From NCBI GenBank assembly GCA_021806845.1, contig JAKAPV010000143.1, positions 1 to 7,676 of the forward strand: a DNA stretch of 7,676 nt, read 5' to 3'. Positions 1-6,380 of this stretch are shown here, piece after piece. Both the position numbers and the translations under genes were made by a program. How positions within the stretch are numbered: the stretch's first letter is position 1; every line of letters begins with the position of its first letter. This stretch comes from Bacillota bacterium (lineage in GTDB: Bacteria > Bacillota > Sulfobacillia > JAJZYS01 > JAJYTV01). The notes under the pieces were generated by a model. It was not told the origin of the DNA, searched no databases, and worked only from the letters and a program-made list of their open reading frames with translations.

Positions 1-816
1 CGTGGCGAGTCCCGCGAGCGCTTCGTCCAGGCGCTCGGTGACCAGTGACGTGCCGAGCGGGTGGTGCTCGATGCGCTCCACCGCCGGCAGGTGCAGATCG
101 TCCGAGACGGGCACGGAGGCATCCAGTTCGATCAGCGCCCCGGGCCTGTGCCGATGGATCAGTTCCTGCGGCGAACCCTCGTCGAGAATGTGTCCGTGGT
201 CCATGACCGCGAGGCGGTCGCAGAGCGCCTCCGCCTCGTCCATGTAGTGGGTGGTCAGGACGACGGTGCGCCCTTCATCCCTCAGCTTCCGGACGGAGTC
301 CCACACGTTGCGCCGGGCCTGGGGGTCGAGGCCTGCCGTCGGCTCGTCGAGGAAGACCACTTCCGGGTCGTTCACCAGCGCGACCGCCACCGCGAGTCGC
401 TGCCGCTGCCCGCCCGAGAGGTTCTGTACGTATGCGGACCGCTTTTCCTGGAGCTCAAACCGCTCGATCAGCTCGTCGCGCGGCAGCGTCCGCCGGTAGA
501 AGCTCGCGAAGAGGTCGATCGTCTCGTCGACGCGCAGAAGCTCGAAGAAGGCAGACGTCTGCAGTTGCACCCCGAACCGTTCGCGCGCGATCTTGGGATG
601 GCGCAAGAGGTCCTGAGTGCCGTAGAAGATCTCGCCCGCATCCGGCTTGCGCAGCCCCTCGACCATCTCAAGCGTCGTCGTCTTGCCAGCCCCGTTCGGT
701 CCGAGCAGCCCAAAGATGCCGCCCGGCTCGATCCGCAAATCGATACCGTCTACGGCCTTCAGCTCGCCATACTGCTTGCGCACCCCTGCGATGCGCAGCA
801 CCTCGCTCTGCGGCAG
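1..816 (-). CDS. ABC-2 type transporter ATP-binding protein (C-terminus cut by window edge)
   Basis: This is the nucleotide-binding subunit of a COG1131/CcmA-type ABC exporter. It hydrolyses ATP on the cytoplasmic face and needs a membrane permease, which would lie beyond the left edge. Numbered from the GTG at 801, I read Walker A GPNGAGKT at 34-41, a Q-loop in GVQLQT near 81, signature LSGGQ at 128-132, Walker B VVFLDEPTAGLD at 148-159 and the H-switch LTTHYMDEAEA with H185. About 267 codons are present; family members run near 300, so only the tail is missing. The start is uncertain. An in-frame TAG lies at 835-837 and no ATG follows it. GTG at 801 gives the usual N-terminus (MLRIAGVRKQYG). 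CTG at 816 is better placed, 6 nt after GGGAGGG (823-829). The HIT gene lies upstream on the same strand, 134 nt away. Substrate cannot be told; drugs, antibiotics, sodium or lipids are all known for the family. Confidence 0.93.
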   Translation of the reverse strand, partial: MPQSEVLRIAGVRKQYGELKAVDGIDLRIEPGGIFGLLGPNGAGKTTTLEMVEGLRKPDAGEIFYGTQDLLRHPKIARERFGVQLQTSAFFELLRVDETIDLFASFYRRTLPRDELIERFELQEKRSAYVQNLSGGQRQRLAVAVALVNDPEVVFLDEPTAGLDPQARRNVWDSVRKLRDEGRTVVLTTHYMDEAEALCDRLAVMDHGHILDEGSPQELIHRHRPGALIELDASVPVSDDLHLPAVERIEHHPLGTSLVTERLDEALAGLAT

Positions 817-836
817 CGCAATCCCTCCCGTTCCCT

Positions 837-865
837 ACAATACCTTACCTTCACTACACTGCCAG
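837..865 (-). promoter_or_regulatory. possible promoter of the ABC ATPase gene
   Basis: On the minus strand a -35-like CTGGCA (860-865) and a -10-like TATTGT (837-842) are 17 nt apart, each matching 4 of 6 consensus bases. Transcription would begin near 830, just ahead of GGGAGGG. An imperfect inverted repeat with arms CTAC (854-857) and GTAG (869-872) overlaps the -35 and could be an operator. All of this is weak pattern matching. Read-through from the HIT gene is equally possible. Confidence 0.3.
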
Positions 866-950
866 TTGGTAGGGTCCCTGCGCCACTGATCACAAGACGG
901 ACGCGCGGGATGACAAATGCCCCGTGCGTCTTCAGGCCATGGGGAGCTCC

Positions 951-1400
951 TCAGCCGCGCGCCTGCATCCGCCGGTTGTCCGCGCTCTTCAGCCAGTACC
1001 TCAGGCCCTTGCCAGCGCACGGCTCATCCGCATAGCGCGGCACGACATGCAGGTGGGCATGGGCAATCGTCTGGTTCGAAACCACTCCGACGTTCCAGCC
1101 GAGCGTGTAACCGTCCGGGTGCCAGCGCTCGTCGATATACTCCTTGGCCTGCACGAGCAGCTGCTGCGTATCGCGCCACTCCACCGGCGTGAGTTCGAAC
1201 GCCGTGACGCGGTGGCTGCGCGGCACGATGATGCCGCTGCCGACGAGCACGTCCTGGTCGCGGTCCTGCTGCAGAAAGCGGCAGAGCGCCGTTTCGAACA
1301 CGACGTGCTGACCTTCCTCCCTGCGCGGATCGCAGAGTGGGCAATCGACCGGCCGTTGCATCTGGCCCCACTCCCTTGCCGTACGGGTCTGCATCTGCAC
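951..1400 (-). CDS. HIT (histidine triad) family protein
   Basis: The 149-residue product is a HIT-superfamily protein, cytosolic enzymes that cleave or transfer nucleotide monophosphates from substrates such as Ap4A, AMP-lysine or nucleotide sugars. The triad is plain: H114-A-H116-L-H118 inside TIAHAHLHVVPRY, preceded by the usual GWNVG...SNQ segment (101-110). A CPLC pair at 20-23 resembles the N-terminal zinc-binding cysteines seen in many HIT proteins. The conserved substrate-pocket part (VLVGSGIIVPRSHR, 51-64) is also present. The start taken is GTG at 1400, 4 nt after AAAGGA; an ATG two codons later (1394) is equally possible, and a third start at residue 14 would keep the whole domain. 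The gene lies upstream of the ABC ATPase on the same strand with a 134-nt gap, so co-transcription is uncertain. Exact substrate is unknown. Confidence 0.93.
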   Translation of the reverse strand: MQMQTRTAREWGQMQRPVDCPLCDPRREEGQHVVFETALCRFLQQDRDQDVLVGSGIIVPRSHRVTAFELTPVEWRDTQQLLVQAKEYIDERWHPDGYTLGWNVGVVSNQTIAHAHLHVVPRYADEPCAGKGLRYWLKSADNRRMQARG

Positions 1401-1698
1401 TGATTCCTTTCATGTTCCACCTTGGCCCCTTTGTTCCGCACGTCCCTGCTGAGCGCCTGCAGACGCACCACGCCTGTCGACCCATGCCCTCTACGCCGTG
1501 AGGCCCGAGGATGCGCTTCCTCCGCCAGTTCGGGGCCGTTCCTTGCAGACACGCGGGAGAGTGGGACTCGCCACCGCAGCCAGCGCTGTACAGTGTTTTT
1601 CCGTTCTCTCCTGCGGCACGCTGCGAACGCGAATCTGACGAACTCCCACCCCCTCAACATAACGACACTCCGCCGCTTCTCCCTTCATACGGTATAGC

Positions 1699-1755
1699 GG
1701 TCGGAAGTCTCTTCCTCTAATTGCCGCGCCATACTTCACGGCGGCAGTTCCGACC
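1699..1755. repeat. nested inverted repeat with an alternative hairpin
   Basis: Outer arms GGTCGGAA (1699-1706) and TTCCGACC (1748-1755) are perfectly complementary. Inside, TGCCGC (1722-1727) pairs with GCGGCA (1741-1746) around a 13-nt loop, leaving a 15-nt bulge on the left and a single base on the right. The left outer arm can instead form a small hairpin with the bulge: GGAAG (1703-1707), loop TCT, CTTCC (1711-1715). The two folds exclude each other. No T-run follows on either strand, so it is not an ordinary terminator. It may be a structured leader or small RNA, but chance cannot be excluded at this GC content. Confidence 0.45.
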
Positions 1756-1762
1756 CCCAGAC

Positions 1763-1807
1763 CCCTGCAGCGCCCGCGGCCGCGTCGGCCGCCTGGTCCT
1801 TGCAGGG
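1763..1807. repeat. nested inverted repeat, two 7-bp stems
   Basis: Outer arms CCCTGCA (1763-1769) and TGCAGGG (1801-1807) enclose a second perfect stem, GCGGCCG (1776-1782) and CGGCCGC (1786-1792), with a 3-nt loop CGT. Internal loops of 6 and 8 nt separate the stems. The element begins 8 bp after the preceding nested repeat, suggesting one larger folded unit. No T-run follows on either strand. Confidence 0.45.
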
Positions 1808-1822
1808 ATGCGCACGAACATG

Positions 1823-1841
1823 AGTGGACTGCGGGTCCACT
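1823..1841. repeat. 7-bp perfect hairpin
   Basis: AGTGGAC (1823-1829) and GTCCACT (1835-1841) form a perfect stem with the 5-nt loop TGCGG. It is the third strong stem within 150 bp. It could also be a dimeric protein-binding site. No regulator for it is known from this window. Confidence 0.4.
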
Positions 1842-2023
1842 GATAAGGACACTCGTCGACCTTCGCCAGTTGCACCAAAAAATGCAAACCAGCAAGGCTG
1901 CACCCGCCAGGTCTCGCGTCGTTCCCGGCGCGGACTTCCCCCCGTGCGCGCGCCAGGGCCGCGCTGCGGGCTGGCTTCGCCTCCCTACTTCCTAGGCCCG
2001 CACCCGGGCCGCACTGATGCATT

Positions 2024-2371
2024 TTGAAGCGAGCGGGATGTGAGATCATGCGCGTCATTCCGGCAGGAGGAAGCTCGTACATCGCTAGGACCGCCTTCCG
2101 CCTCCTGCAGACACTTGGCCCACTAATGGAGCGTGTGGCACTTGTCTCCATGGCGATGGCAAGCTGCCGCAGTCTGTCCTCCCCCTCCGGATCCCTGCTG
2201 CTCCTTACCACCGATCGGCGGGACGACCAACTGCGCCTCCTGGCGAAGCTGCAGCGCGGCTGCATCGGTGGCGGGACGATCGAGGCATGCCCCACGCGCG
2301 AGGACTGGTGGCGTCCTCTGCTGCGTGTCCCCGCTGTCGCGAGGTTTTCTAAGGGAACCTGCCCGCCGTGA
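2024..2371 (+). CDS. doubtful open frame overlapping the rmlD start
   Basis: A 115-codon frame opens at TTG 2024 (an ATG is available at 2048) and ends with a TGA at 2369-2371 that overlaps the GTG start of rmlD in a GTGA arrangement, as in coupled operon genes. My rough count gives about 75% GC at third positions, only slightly above the local average and below rmlD. No SD site of note precedes either start, and the product shows no motif I recognise. The overlap is the only real argument for it. It is more likely an accidental frame or a decayed gene than a functional one. Confidence 0.15.
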   Translation: MKRAGCEIMRVIPAGGSSYIARTAFRLLQTLGPLMERVALVSMAMASCRSLSSPSGSLLLLTTDRRDDQLRLLAKLQRGCIGGGTIEACPTREDWWRPLLRVPAVARFSKGTCPP

Positions 2372-3210
2372 AGGTCGCCGTGTTCGGCAGGTCCGGCGAA
2401 CTGGGCCGCGTGCTGCAGCGGACGCTTTCCGCGCGCCACGAGGTCGTGCCGCAAGCCAGCCACTTCGACGTGCGGCACAGGGAAACCGTGTTCTCGGCAG
2501 TACGCGCCGCCAATGCGGATGTCGTGGTGAACGCGGCGGCAATGTCGAATGTCGACCGCTGCGAGCACGACGCCGAAGCCTTCAGCGTGAATGCCCTCGG
2601 CCCGCGCTGGCTCGCGCAGGCTTGTGAGGCGAGCGGCACGCTGCTCGTCCAAATGAGCACCGATCATGTCTTCTCCGGCGAGAAGGGCTCTCCATACCAC
2701 GAGTGGGATGCCGTCGGCCCCATCCAGGACTACGGGCGCTCGAAGCTCGCTGGAGAGCGAGAGGTGCGCGCCCATGCCCCGCGCCACTTGATCGTCCGCA
2801 CCAGCTGGCTCTACGGCGGCAGTTCCTCCGACTTCCCGCAGGTCGTTCTGGGCAGGGCCCGCCGCAACATGCCGCAGCGGGTTGTCGACGACCACGCCGG
2901 CAGTCCGACCTGCGTCGATGATCTTGCGGAGGCTCTGCTGCAGTTGCTGGAGGCAGGGGCAATGGGCACGGTGCACGTTGCGAACCCGGGTACGGCATCG
3001 CCTTACGCCTTCGCCCAAGAGATCGTGTCCAGCGCGGGTCTCAAAGCCCCGGTGCGGGTCCAGACCGGCGCACCGCTGATCGGATCCGCCCCGCGTCCCA
3101 AGAACAGTTCCCTGACGTCGCTCGTCCTGCCGTCCTACGGCGTTGTCATGCGACCTTGGCGAGAAGCTCTGCGCCACTACCTGCACAAGGTTGCGGCGGA
3201 GGGAATGTGA
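2368..3210 (+). CDS. rmlD: dTDP-4-dehydrorhamnose reductase (RmlD/RfbD family)
   Basis: This extended short-chain dehydrogenase catalyses the last step of dTDP-L-rhamnose synthesis, reducing dTDP-4-keto-L-rhamnose with NAD(P)H in the cytosol to supply rhamnose for surface polysaccharides. The 280-residue length fits the family. I see the Rossmann motif GRSGELG (7-13), NAAAMSNVD (55-63; usual form NAAAYTxVD), MSTDHVF (96-102; most homologues have STDYVF), the catalytic YxxxK at Y122-K126, RTSWLYG and the VVDDHAGSPT substrate-loop motif. H100 in place of the usual tyrosine is a small oddity. The GTG start at 2368 gives the expected MKVAVFG N-terminus and has AAGGGAA 10 nt upstream. The neighbours are not rmlA, rmlB or rmlC, so the rest of the pathway must lie elsewhere. 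A related dTDP-sugar reductase cannot be excluded. Confidence 0.92.
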   Translation: MKVAVFGRSGELGRVLQRTLSARHEVVPQASHFDVRHRETVFSAVRAANADVVVNAAAMSNVDRCEHDAEAFSVNALGPRWLAQACEASGTLLVQMSTDHVFSGEKGSPYHEWDAVGPIQDYGRSKLAGEREVRAHAPRHLIVRTSWLYGGSSSDFPQVVLGRARRNMPQRVVDDHAGSPTCVDDLAEALLQLLEAGAMGTVHVANPGTASPYAFAQEIVSSAGLKAPVRVQTGAPLIGSAPRPKNSSLTSLVLPSYGVVMRPWREALRHYLHKVAAEGM

Positions 3211-3245
3211 CTTCGGATCTGCCACCCGGCCCCGCAGCGGTCCCC

Positions 3246-3293
3246 GGGCGAGACGCGCCTGCGTCGGCTGACCCGCGCAGGCGCCGGTCGCCC
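3246..3293. repeat. long two-part hairpin after rmlD
   Basis: A perfect 9-bp stem, GCGCCTGCG (3255-3263) with CGCAGGCGC (3276-3284), carries a 12-nt loop. Beyond a 3x3 internal loop it is extended by a second 6-bp stem, GGGCGA (3246-3251) with TCGCCC (3288-3293). It begins 36 bp after the rmlD stop and could end rmlD transcription or protect its 3' end. No T-run follows, so classical intrinsic termination is unlikely. Confidence 0.5.
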
Positions 3294-3335
3294 CAGGTCA
3301 GGAGCAACACCCTCTGAAGGCGGACCAGTCTACGC

Positions 3336-3364
3336 TTGACAGGCCCTGCCAAGGCGTTCCAAAT
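3336..3364 (+). promoter_or_regulatory. putative promoter of the lipoprotein gene
   Basis: A perfect -35 TTGACA lies at 3336-3341. The best -10 at 17-nt spacing is CCAAAT (3359-3364), which matches only 3 of 6 bases. The lipoprotein start is 45 nt beyond the -10. With such a weak -10, an activator or an alternative sigma factor may be involved, or the -35 match may be chance. Confidence 0.4.
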
Positions 3365-3409
3365 GGAGGCAGGCGACCCCTTGCGGGCAGCCTGAAAGGG
3401 GGAGTTTCC

Positions 3410-3922
3410 ATGACCAGAGGGCAGGTCGCGATGATCGCCTGCTGCGCGGTGCTGATGACCGCTCTCGCCGGATGCGGCAGCGCTCCGGCGGCAAAGGCCA
3501 GCTCGACCTCAACCTCCTCCAGCAGCAAAGGGCAGGCCGCTCCCTTGAAGACGGCCACGGTAACCGTCGGCGGCAAGAGCGAGACGGTCCTCACCACTCT
3601 ATCGGGGATGACCGTCTACTACTTCACCAAGGACACGCCGACGAAGTCCGCGTGCACGGGATCCTGTGCCTCGATCTGGCCCCCCGTCCTCTCGTCGGCA
3701 ACCAAGGTAACGTCGCCGTCAGGGCTGACGGGCAGCGTCACCGTGGTGAAGGACCAAAACGGTGACCAACTGGCCTACAACGGGCATCTCCTCTACATGT
3801 ACAGCTCTGACTCGGGCCCGGGTCAGGCAAATGGTGAGGGGGTCCTGAACGAGTGGTGGGTGGCGACGCCGACCCTAGCCGCCGCCTCTGGGAGCTCCAC
3901 TTCCTCGGGTTCAGGCTGGTAA
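3410..3922 (+). CDS. secreted lipoprotein with two Yx(F/Y)xxD motifs (COG4315 / PF03640 type)
   Basis: The product has 170 residues. A short signal peptide ends in the lipobox L19-A-G-C22, so it should be lipid-anchored on the outer face of the membrane. A Ser/Thr-rich linker (about 31-42) follows. Two copies of the family repeat come next: Y70-Y-F72-T-K-D75 with SACTGSCASIWPP at 80-92, and Y129-M-Y131-S-S-D134 leading to NEWWVATP at 147-154. This layout matches predicted lipoproteins with the Yx(FWY)xxD motif, whose function is unknown. C82 and C86 form a CxxxC pair that could make a disulfide or bind metal. The tail (157-170) is again Ser/Gly-rich. The ATG at 3410 lies 7 nt after AGGGGGAG. 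The gene is probably its own transcription unit, with a -35 element upstream and a strong hairpin downstream. A role in the envelope or near the respiratory chain is conceivable but not shown here. Confidence 0.88.
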   Translation: MTRGQVAMIACCAVLMTALAGCGSAPAAKASSTSTSSSSKGQAAPLKTATVTVGGKSETVLTTLSGMTVYYFTKDTPTKSACTGSCASIWPPVLSSATKVTSPSGLTGSVTVVKDQNGDQLAYNGHLLYMYSSDSGPGQANGEGVLNEWWVATPTLAAASGSSTSSGSGW

Positions 3923-3993
3923 GGGATCCAGACAACCGCAGACTGTCGGAGATGGCGTGAGATTGCCGCCGGACGGAATCGCTCGCCATATGG

Positions 3994-4022
3994 CAAGGCC
4001 GCCGCGCATTGCGGCGGCCTTG
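3994..4022. terminator. bidirectional hairpin terminator between lipoprotein and tetR genes
   Basis: A perfect 12-bp stem, CAAGGCCGCCGC (3994-4005) with GCGGCGGCCTTG (4011-4022), has a 5-nt loop GCATT. It sits between the convergent lipoprotein gene (72 bp upstream) and the tetR gene (its stop 67 bp downstream), as expected for a shared terminator. T-runs are poor on both sides, so part of the effect may come from the stem alone. A 10-bp palindrome GCCATATGGC (3985-3994) abuts the left arm. Confidence 0.75.
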
Positions 4023-4088
4023 TCCTGCAATCCCCCGGCGCAGGTCGGCAACCAGCCATGAGGTAGAAATGGCCCTGTGACGTTGTGC

Positions 4089-4694
4089 CTAGAGGTCGAA
4101 CCCCGACTCGAGCAGGGCCATCCCCTTGTCGATGCGCTCGAGGAAGGATCTAGACAAGGCTCCGCCGTCGCTCGCAAACCAAGCGGCCAGACCGATGCCG
4201 AGCACGGCGCCCGCCAGGGCCTGCAGCATGTCGTCATCCGTCGGTCGGCCAGAGCGTTCCGCGAGGAGCTCCGCCACGACGCGTATCGCCCGGGCGAACT
4301 CCTCCAGCATGGCTGCGCGCAGCTCGGGAACAGTGCGCATCAAGTGCTCTCGCTCGAGCTGAACGTCCAGGTCTGCCTTCGCCATCTCGCCGAACGCCTG
4401 CCGCATCGCCCGCCGCATCGCCTCGAGCGGGCCGAGCTCGCCAGGCACCGCACGAAACGCCTCCAGAAGTTGATCGTCCATCGCGTCGTACACCACGAGG
4501 TCCGCTTTCGTCGAGAAGTAATGGAAGACCGTCGAGGGCGACACCTCTGCCGCCTCGGCGATCTGCTCCACGGACGTCTCCTTGTAACCCTGCTCGCGAA
4601 ACAGGCGAAGGGCATGGGACTGGATCAACTGGCGGGTCTTGGCTTTCTTGCGTTCGCGCAGGCCGAGTCGCTCGCCCTCTTGCGTCCGGGCCAC
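4089..4694 (-). CDS. TetR/AcrR-family transcriptional regulator
   Basis: This is a DNA-binding repressor of the TetR family, expected to control the neighbouring exporter and to be released by a small ligand. From GTG 4694 it has 201 residues, the usual size. The N-terminal helices (RERKKAKTRQLIQSHALRLF, 13-32) are followed by the helix-turn-helix at about 40-60: TSVEQIAEAAEVSPSTVFHYF, then STKADL. The remainder is an all-helical ligand domain. I chose GTG 4694 because AAGGAGG lies 9 nt upstream and the N-terminus is then typical. A longer frame reaches a GTG at 4802 that overlaps the exporter stop, but it adds 36 arginine-rich residues unlike the family. The gene follows the exporter by 104 nt on the same strand with no clear promoter between, so it is probably in the same operon and autoregulated through it. 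The ligand is unknown. Confidence 0.92.
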   Translation of the reverse strand: MARTQEGERLGLRERKKAKTRQLIQSHALRLFREQGYKETSVEQIAEAAEVSPSTVFHYFSTKADLVVYDAMDDQLLEAFRAVPGELGPLEAMRRAMRQAFGEMAKADLDVQLEREHLMRTVPELRAAMLEEFARAIRVVAELLAERSGRPTDDDMLQALAGAVLGIGLAAWFASDGGALSRSFLERIDKGMALLESGFDL

Positions 4695-4798
4695 TGCCGT
4701 CTTCCTCCTTCGCGAGACTCTTGCGACAAGCATACAGCGCAATCGAAGTTCCAGCACGAACCTGTTTCGGCAGGCCTCCGGCAGTCCGCTTGCGACCG

Positions 4799-6325
4799 TC
4801 ACCTCGCCTGTTCGTCAATTCCCGCGGGAAGCGGCTTACGCCCAGGAAGGAACGTGAGCGCGAGGGCGATCGCGACTCCCGCGATGCCTGCTGTGACCAG
4901 CACCGAGTGGTCCATGCCGGCGACGAACGCCGTGCGGATCGAAACGAGCAGAGACTCTGATCCCATCTGCCGGGCCACGGCGATGCCGCCGAAGACGCTG
5001 GCCCTTACCGCCTGGGCCGCTGCCGGCGCGAGCCCCGCCACATGCACCTGCGCCTGGTAGGTGGAACTCAGAACACTGCCGAGTACGGAGGATCCAAGGG
5101 CGGGTCCGAGCTTGACCAGCGCCTGCAGCAGGGCGGAGGCAACGCCGCTGCTCTCCTGCGGCAGCTCGACCAATGCGGCCGATGCGGCTGTGGCGAAGCC
5201 GAGACCGGCGCCGATTCCCACGACGAACGTCCACAGGGCGACATAGGCGTCGCCGCTGGCGACCGTCATCGCACTCCCCAGTGCCGCTCCGATGACTACA
5301 ATCAAAAAACCCCCGGCCACCGTCAGCCTGGCCCCGATGCTCGCGGCAACCCTGTCGGCCGGCACCGCACCCACAATCATGCCGAGGATGACGGGAAGGA
5401 GCCGAAGGCCTGACGCCTCCGGGCCCACGCCCTCGATCGCCTGCAGATATTGGGGCAGGCCAAACAGCACGCCGAACAGACCGAGCGTACCGAAGGCGGT
5501 GAGGATCACGCCCCAGGTGAAACTGCGAGACCGGAAAAGGCTCAGGTCCACGAGAGGCTGGCCGCCGGGAAGGCGCGCCACGCGGTTCTCCCAGAGCCAG
5601 AAGACGACCAGCGTCGCCGCTCCCGCGACCGCTGGTACAAGCGCGGCAGCGCTGCCCCACCCGTCACTCCCGGCCTCGATCACGCCGTACATCAGCGCCA
5701 CGAGCCCGGCACTCGCAAGCACGAGTCCGAGAAGGTCGAAAGCGGGTGTTTTGGCAGCCTTGGACGCGGGGACGAGCACGACCACGGCGATCAGGGCAAC
5801 GATCGCCACCGGCAGGTTCATGAGGAAGATCCAGCCCCACCACGCGTGCGAAAGGATCCAGCCCCCGACGATCGGGCCGAGCGGAAGGCCGAGAAAGTTG
5901 GCGGCGCCCCAGATGCCTACGGCGCGCGGCCTCTCCTGCTCTCCGAACAGCAGCGTGAGAACCGAGAGCGCCACCACGATCGCCGCTGCGCCCGCGAGGG
6001 CTACGGCTATCCGAGCAGCGATGAACACTGCGACATCCGGCGCATACGCGCAGCCGAACGAGCCGATCGCGAACAGCAGCAGCGCCGCGACCATCACCGT
6101 TTTCTGGCCGAAGCGGTCACCAAGAAGCCCCGCAGGCAGCATCCCGGCAACGAGCGCCAGCGTATACGCGGTGACGAACCACTGCAGTTGGGCTTCCGAG
6201 GCTTTGAAGACGCCCGCGAGGGTCGGCAGGGCAATGTTCAGTACCGTCACGTCCAGGGTGATCGCCAGCACGGCAAGGCTTATGGCGCCTAGAGCCCACC
6301 AGCGGCGTGCGTCGCGTACCTTCAT
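4799..6325 (-). CDS. MFS drug exporter, DHA2 family (14 membrane segments, EmrB/QacA type)
   Basis: This is a proton-driven efflux permease of the inner membrane, with 508 residues and about 14 hydrophobic segments, as in DHA2 transporters. Family marks are LDVTVLNIALP at 24-34 in the first segment (D25), motif A GLLGDRFGQK at 66-75 between segments 2 and 3, and the antiporter motif C GLPLGPIVGG at 146-155 in segment 5. The C-terminus is a short polar tail. The start is ATG 6325 with AAGGGAG 8 nt upstream and an N-terminus of MKVRDARRWW; the longer frame to 6367 would add 14 residues without a hydrophobic or conserved part. The TetR gene follows, so induction by an exported compound is likely. 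No partner membrane-fusion protein is seen, consistent with a Gram-positive host. The substrate (disinfectant, dye or antibiotic) cannot be read from the sequence. Confidence 0.95.
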   Translation of the reverse strand: MKVRDARRWWALGAISLAVLAITLDVTVLNIALPTLAGVFKASEAQLQWFVTAYTLALVAGMLPAGLLGDRFGQKTVMVAALLLFAIGSFGCAYAPDVAVFIAARIAVALAGAAAIVVALSVLTLLFGEQERPRAVGIWGAANFLGLPLGPIVGGWILSHAWWGWIFLMNLPVAIVALIAVVVLVPASKAAKTPAFDLLGLVLASAGLVALMYGVIEAGSDGWGSAAALVPAVAGAATLVVFWLWENRVARLPGGQPLVDLSLFRSRSFTWGVILTAFGTLGLFGVLFGLPQYLQAIEGVGPEASGLRLLPVILGMIVGAVPADRVAASIGARLTVAGGFLIVVIGAALGSAMTVASGDAYVALWTFVVGIGAGLGFATAASAALVELPQESSGVASALLQALVKLGPALGSSVLGSVLSSTYQAQVHVAGLAPAAAQAVRASVFGGIAVARQMGSESLLVSIRTAFVAGMDHSVLVTAGIAGVAIALALTFLPGRKPLPAGIDEQAR

Positions 6326-6380
6326 GTTCAAGTCTCCCTTCGGCAGATCCGGCTCGGGGCCAATCATTGCTGTCGCACCA

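Larger units (their letters stand above)
1401..2367. other. gene-less stretch with inverted repeats
   Basis: No frame in these 967 bases gives a protein I recognise. Both strands have open frames of 65-220 codons, expected in DNA of this GC content, with composition that looks like noise (runs of R, S, P, A). The middle part (1699-1841) holds several strong inverted repeats, listed separately. A short AT-rich patch CCAAAAAATGCAAA lies at 1874-1887. No tRNA, tmRNA, RNase P or SRP RNA signature was found by eye. No clear promoter for the HIT gene (leftward) or rmlD (rightward) stands out. Confidence 0.6.

Noticed and set aside
61..1035. 324-codon plus-strand frame over the ABC ATPase and the end of the HIT gene
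   Set aside because: It is a shadow of the minus-strand ABC gene, which carries all five ABC ATPase motifs.
1074..1082. GGTTCGAAA, resembling a tRNA T-loop
   Set aside because: It lies inside the HIT coding sequence, and no acceptor or anticodon stem can be built around it.
1414..1423. AAGGTGGAAC on the minus strand just before the HIT gene, resembling part of a T-box sequence
   Set aside because: The conserved CGCG part is missing, there is no terminator/antiterminator pair, and the HIT start codon follows too closely.
1884..1890. GCAAACC followed by GGCTGCACCC, faintly like a c-di-GMP-I riboswitch
   Set aside because: The second conserved segment (GGGACGCAAAGCC type) and the tetraloop-receptor stems are absent.
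2048..2071. MRVIPAGG at the start of the frame before rmlD, reminiscent of the nucleotidyltransferase RmlA N-terminus
   Set aside because: The following GTRL motif and every later RmlA motif are missing; the match is a few residues only.
1717..3225. 502-codon open frame on the minus strand
   Set aside because: It lies antisense to the whole of rmlD, whose motifs are clear. Its translation has no recognisable motif, and the part beyond rmlD (1717-2367) has no more support than the doubtful plus-strand frame there.
4695..4802. N-terminal extension of the TetR protein from GTG 4802, overlapping the exporter stop
   Set aside because: The 36 extra residues are unlike the family, whereas GTG 4694 has AAGGAGG at proper distance.
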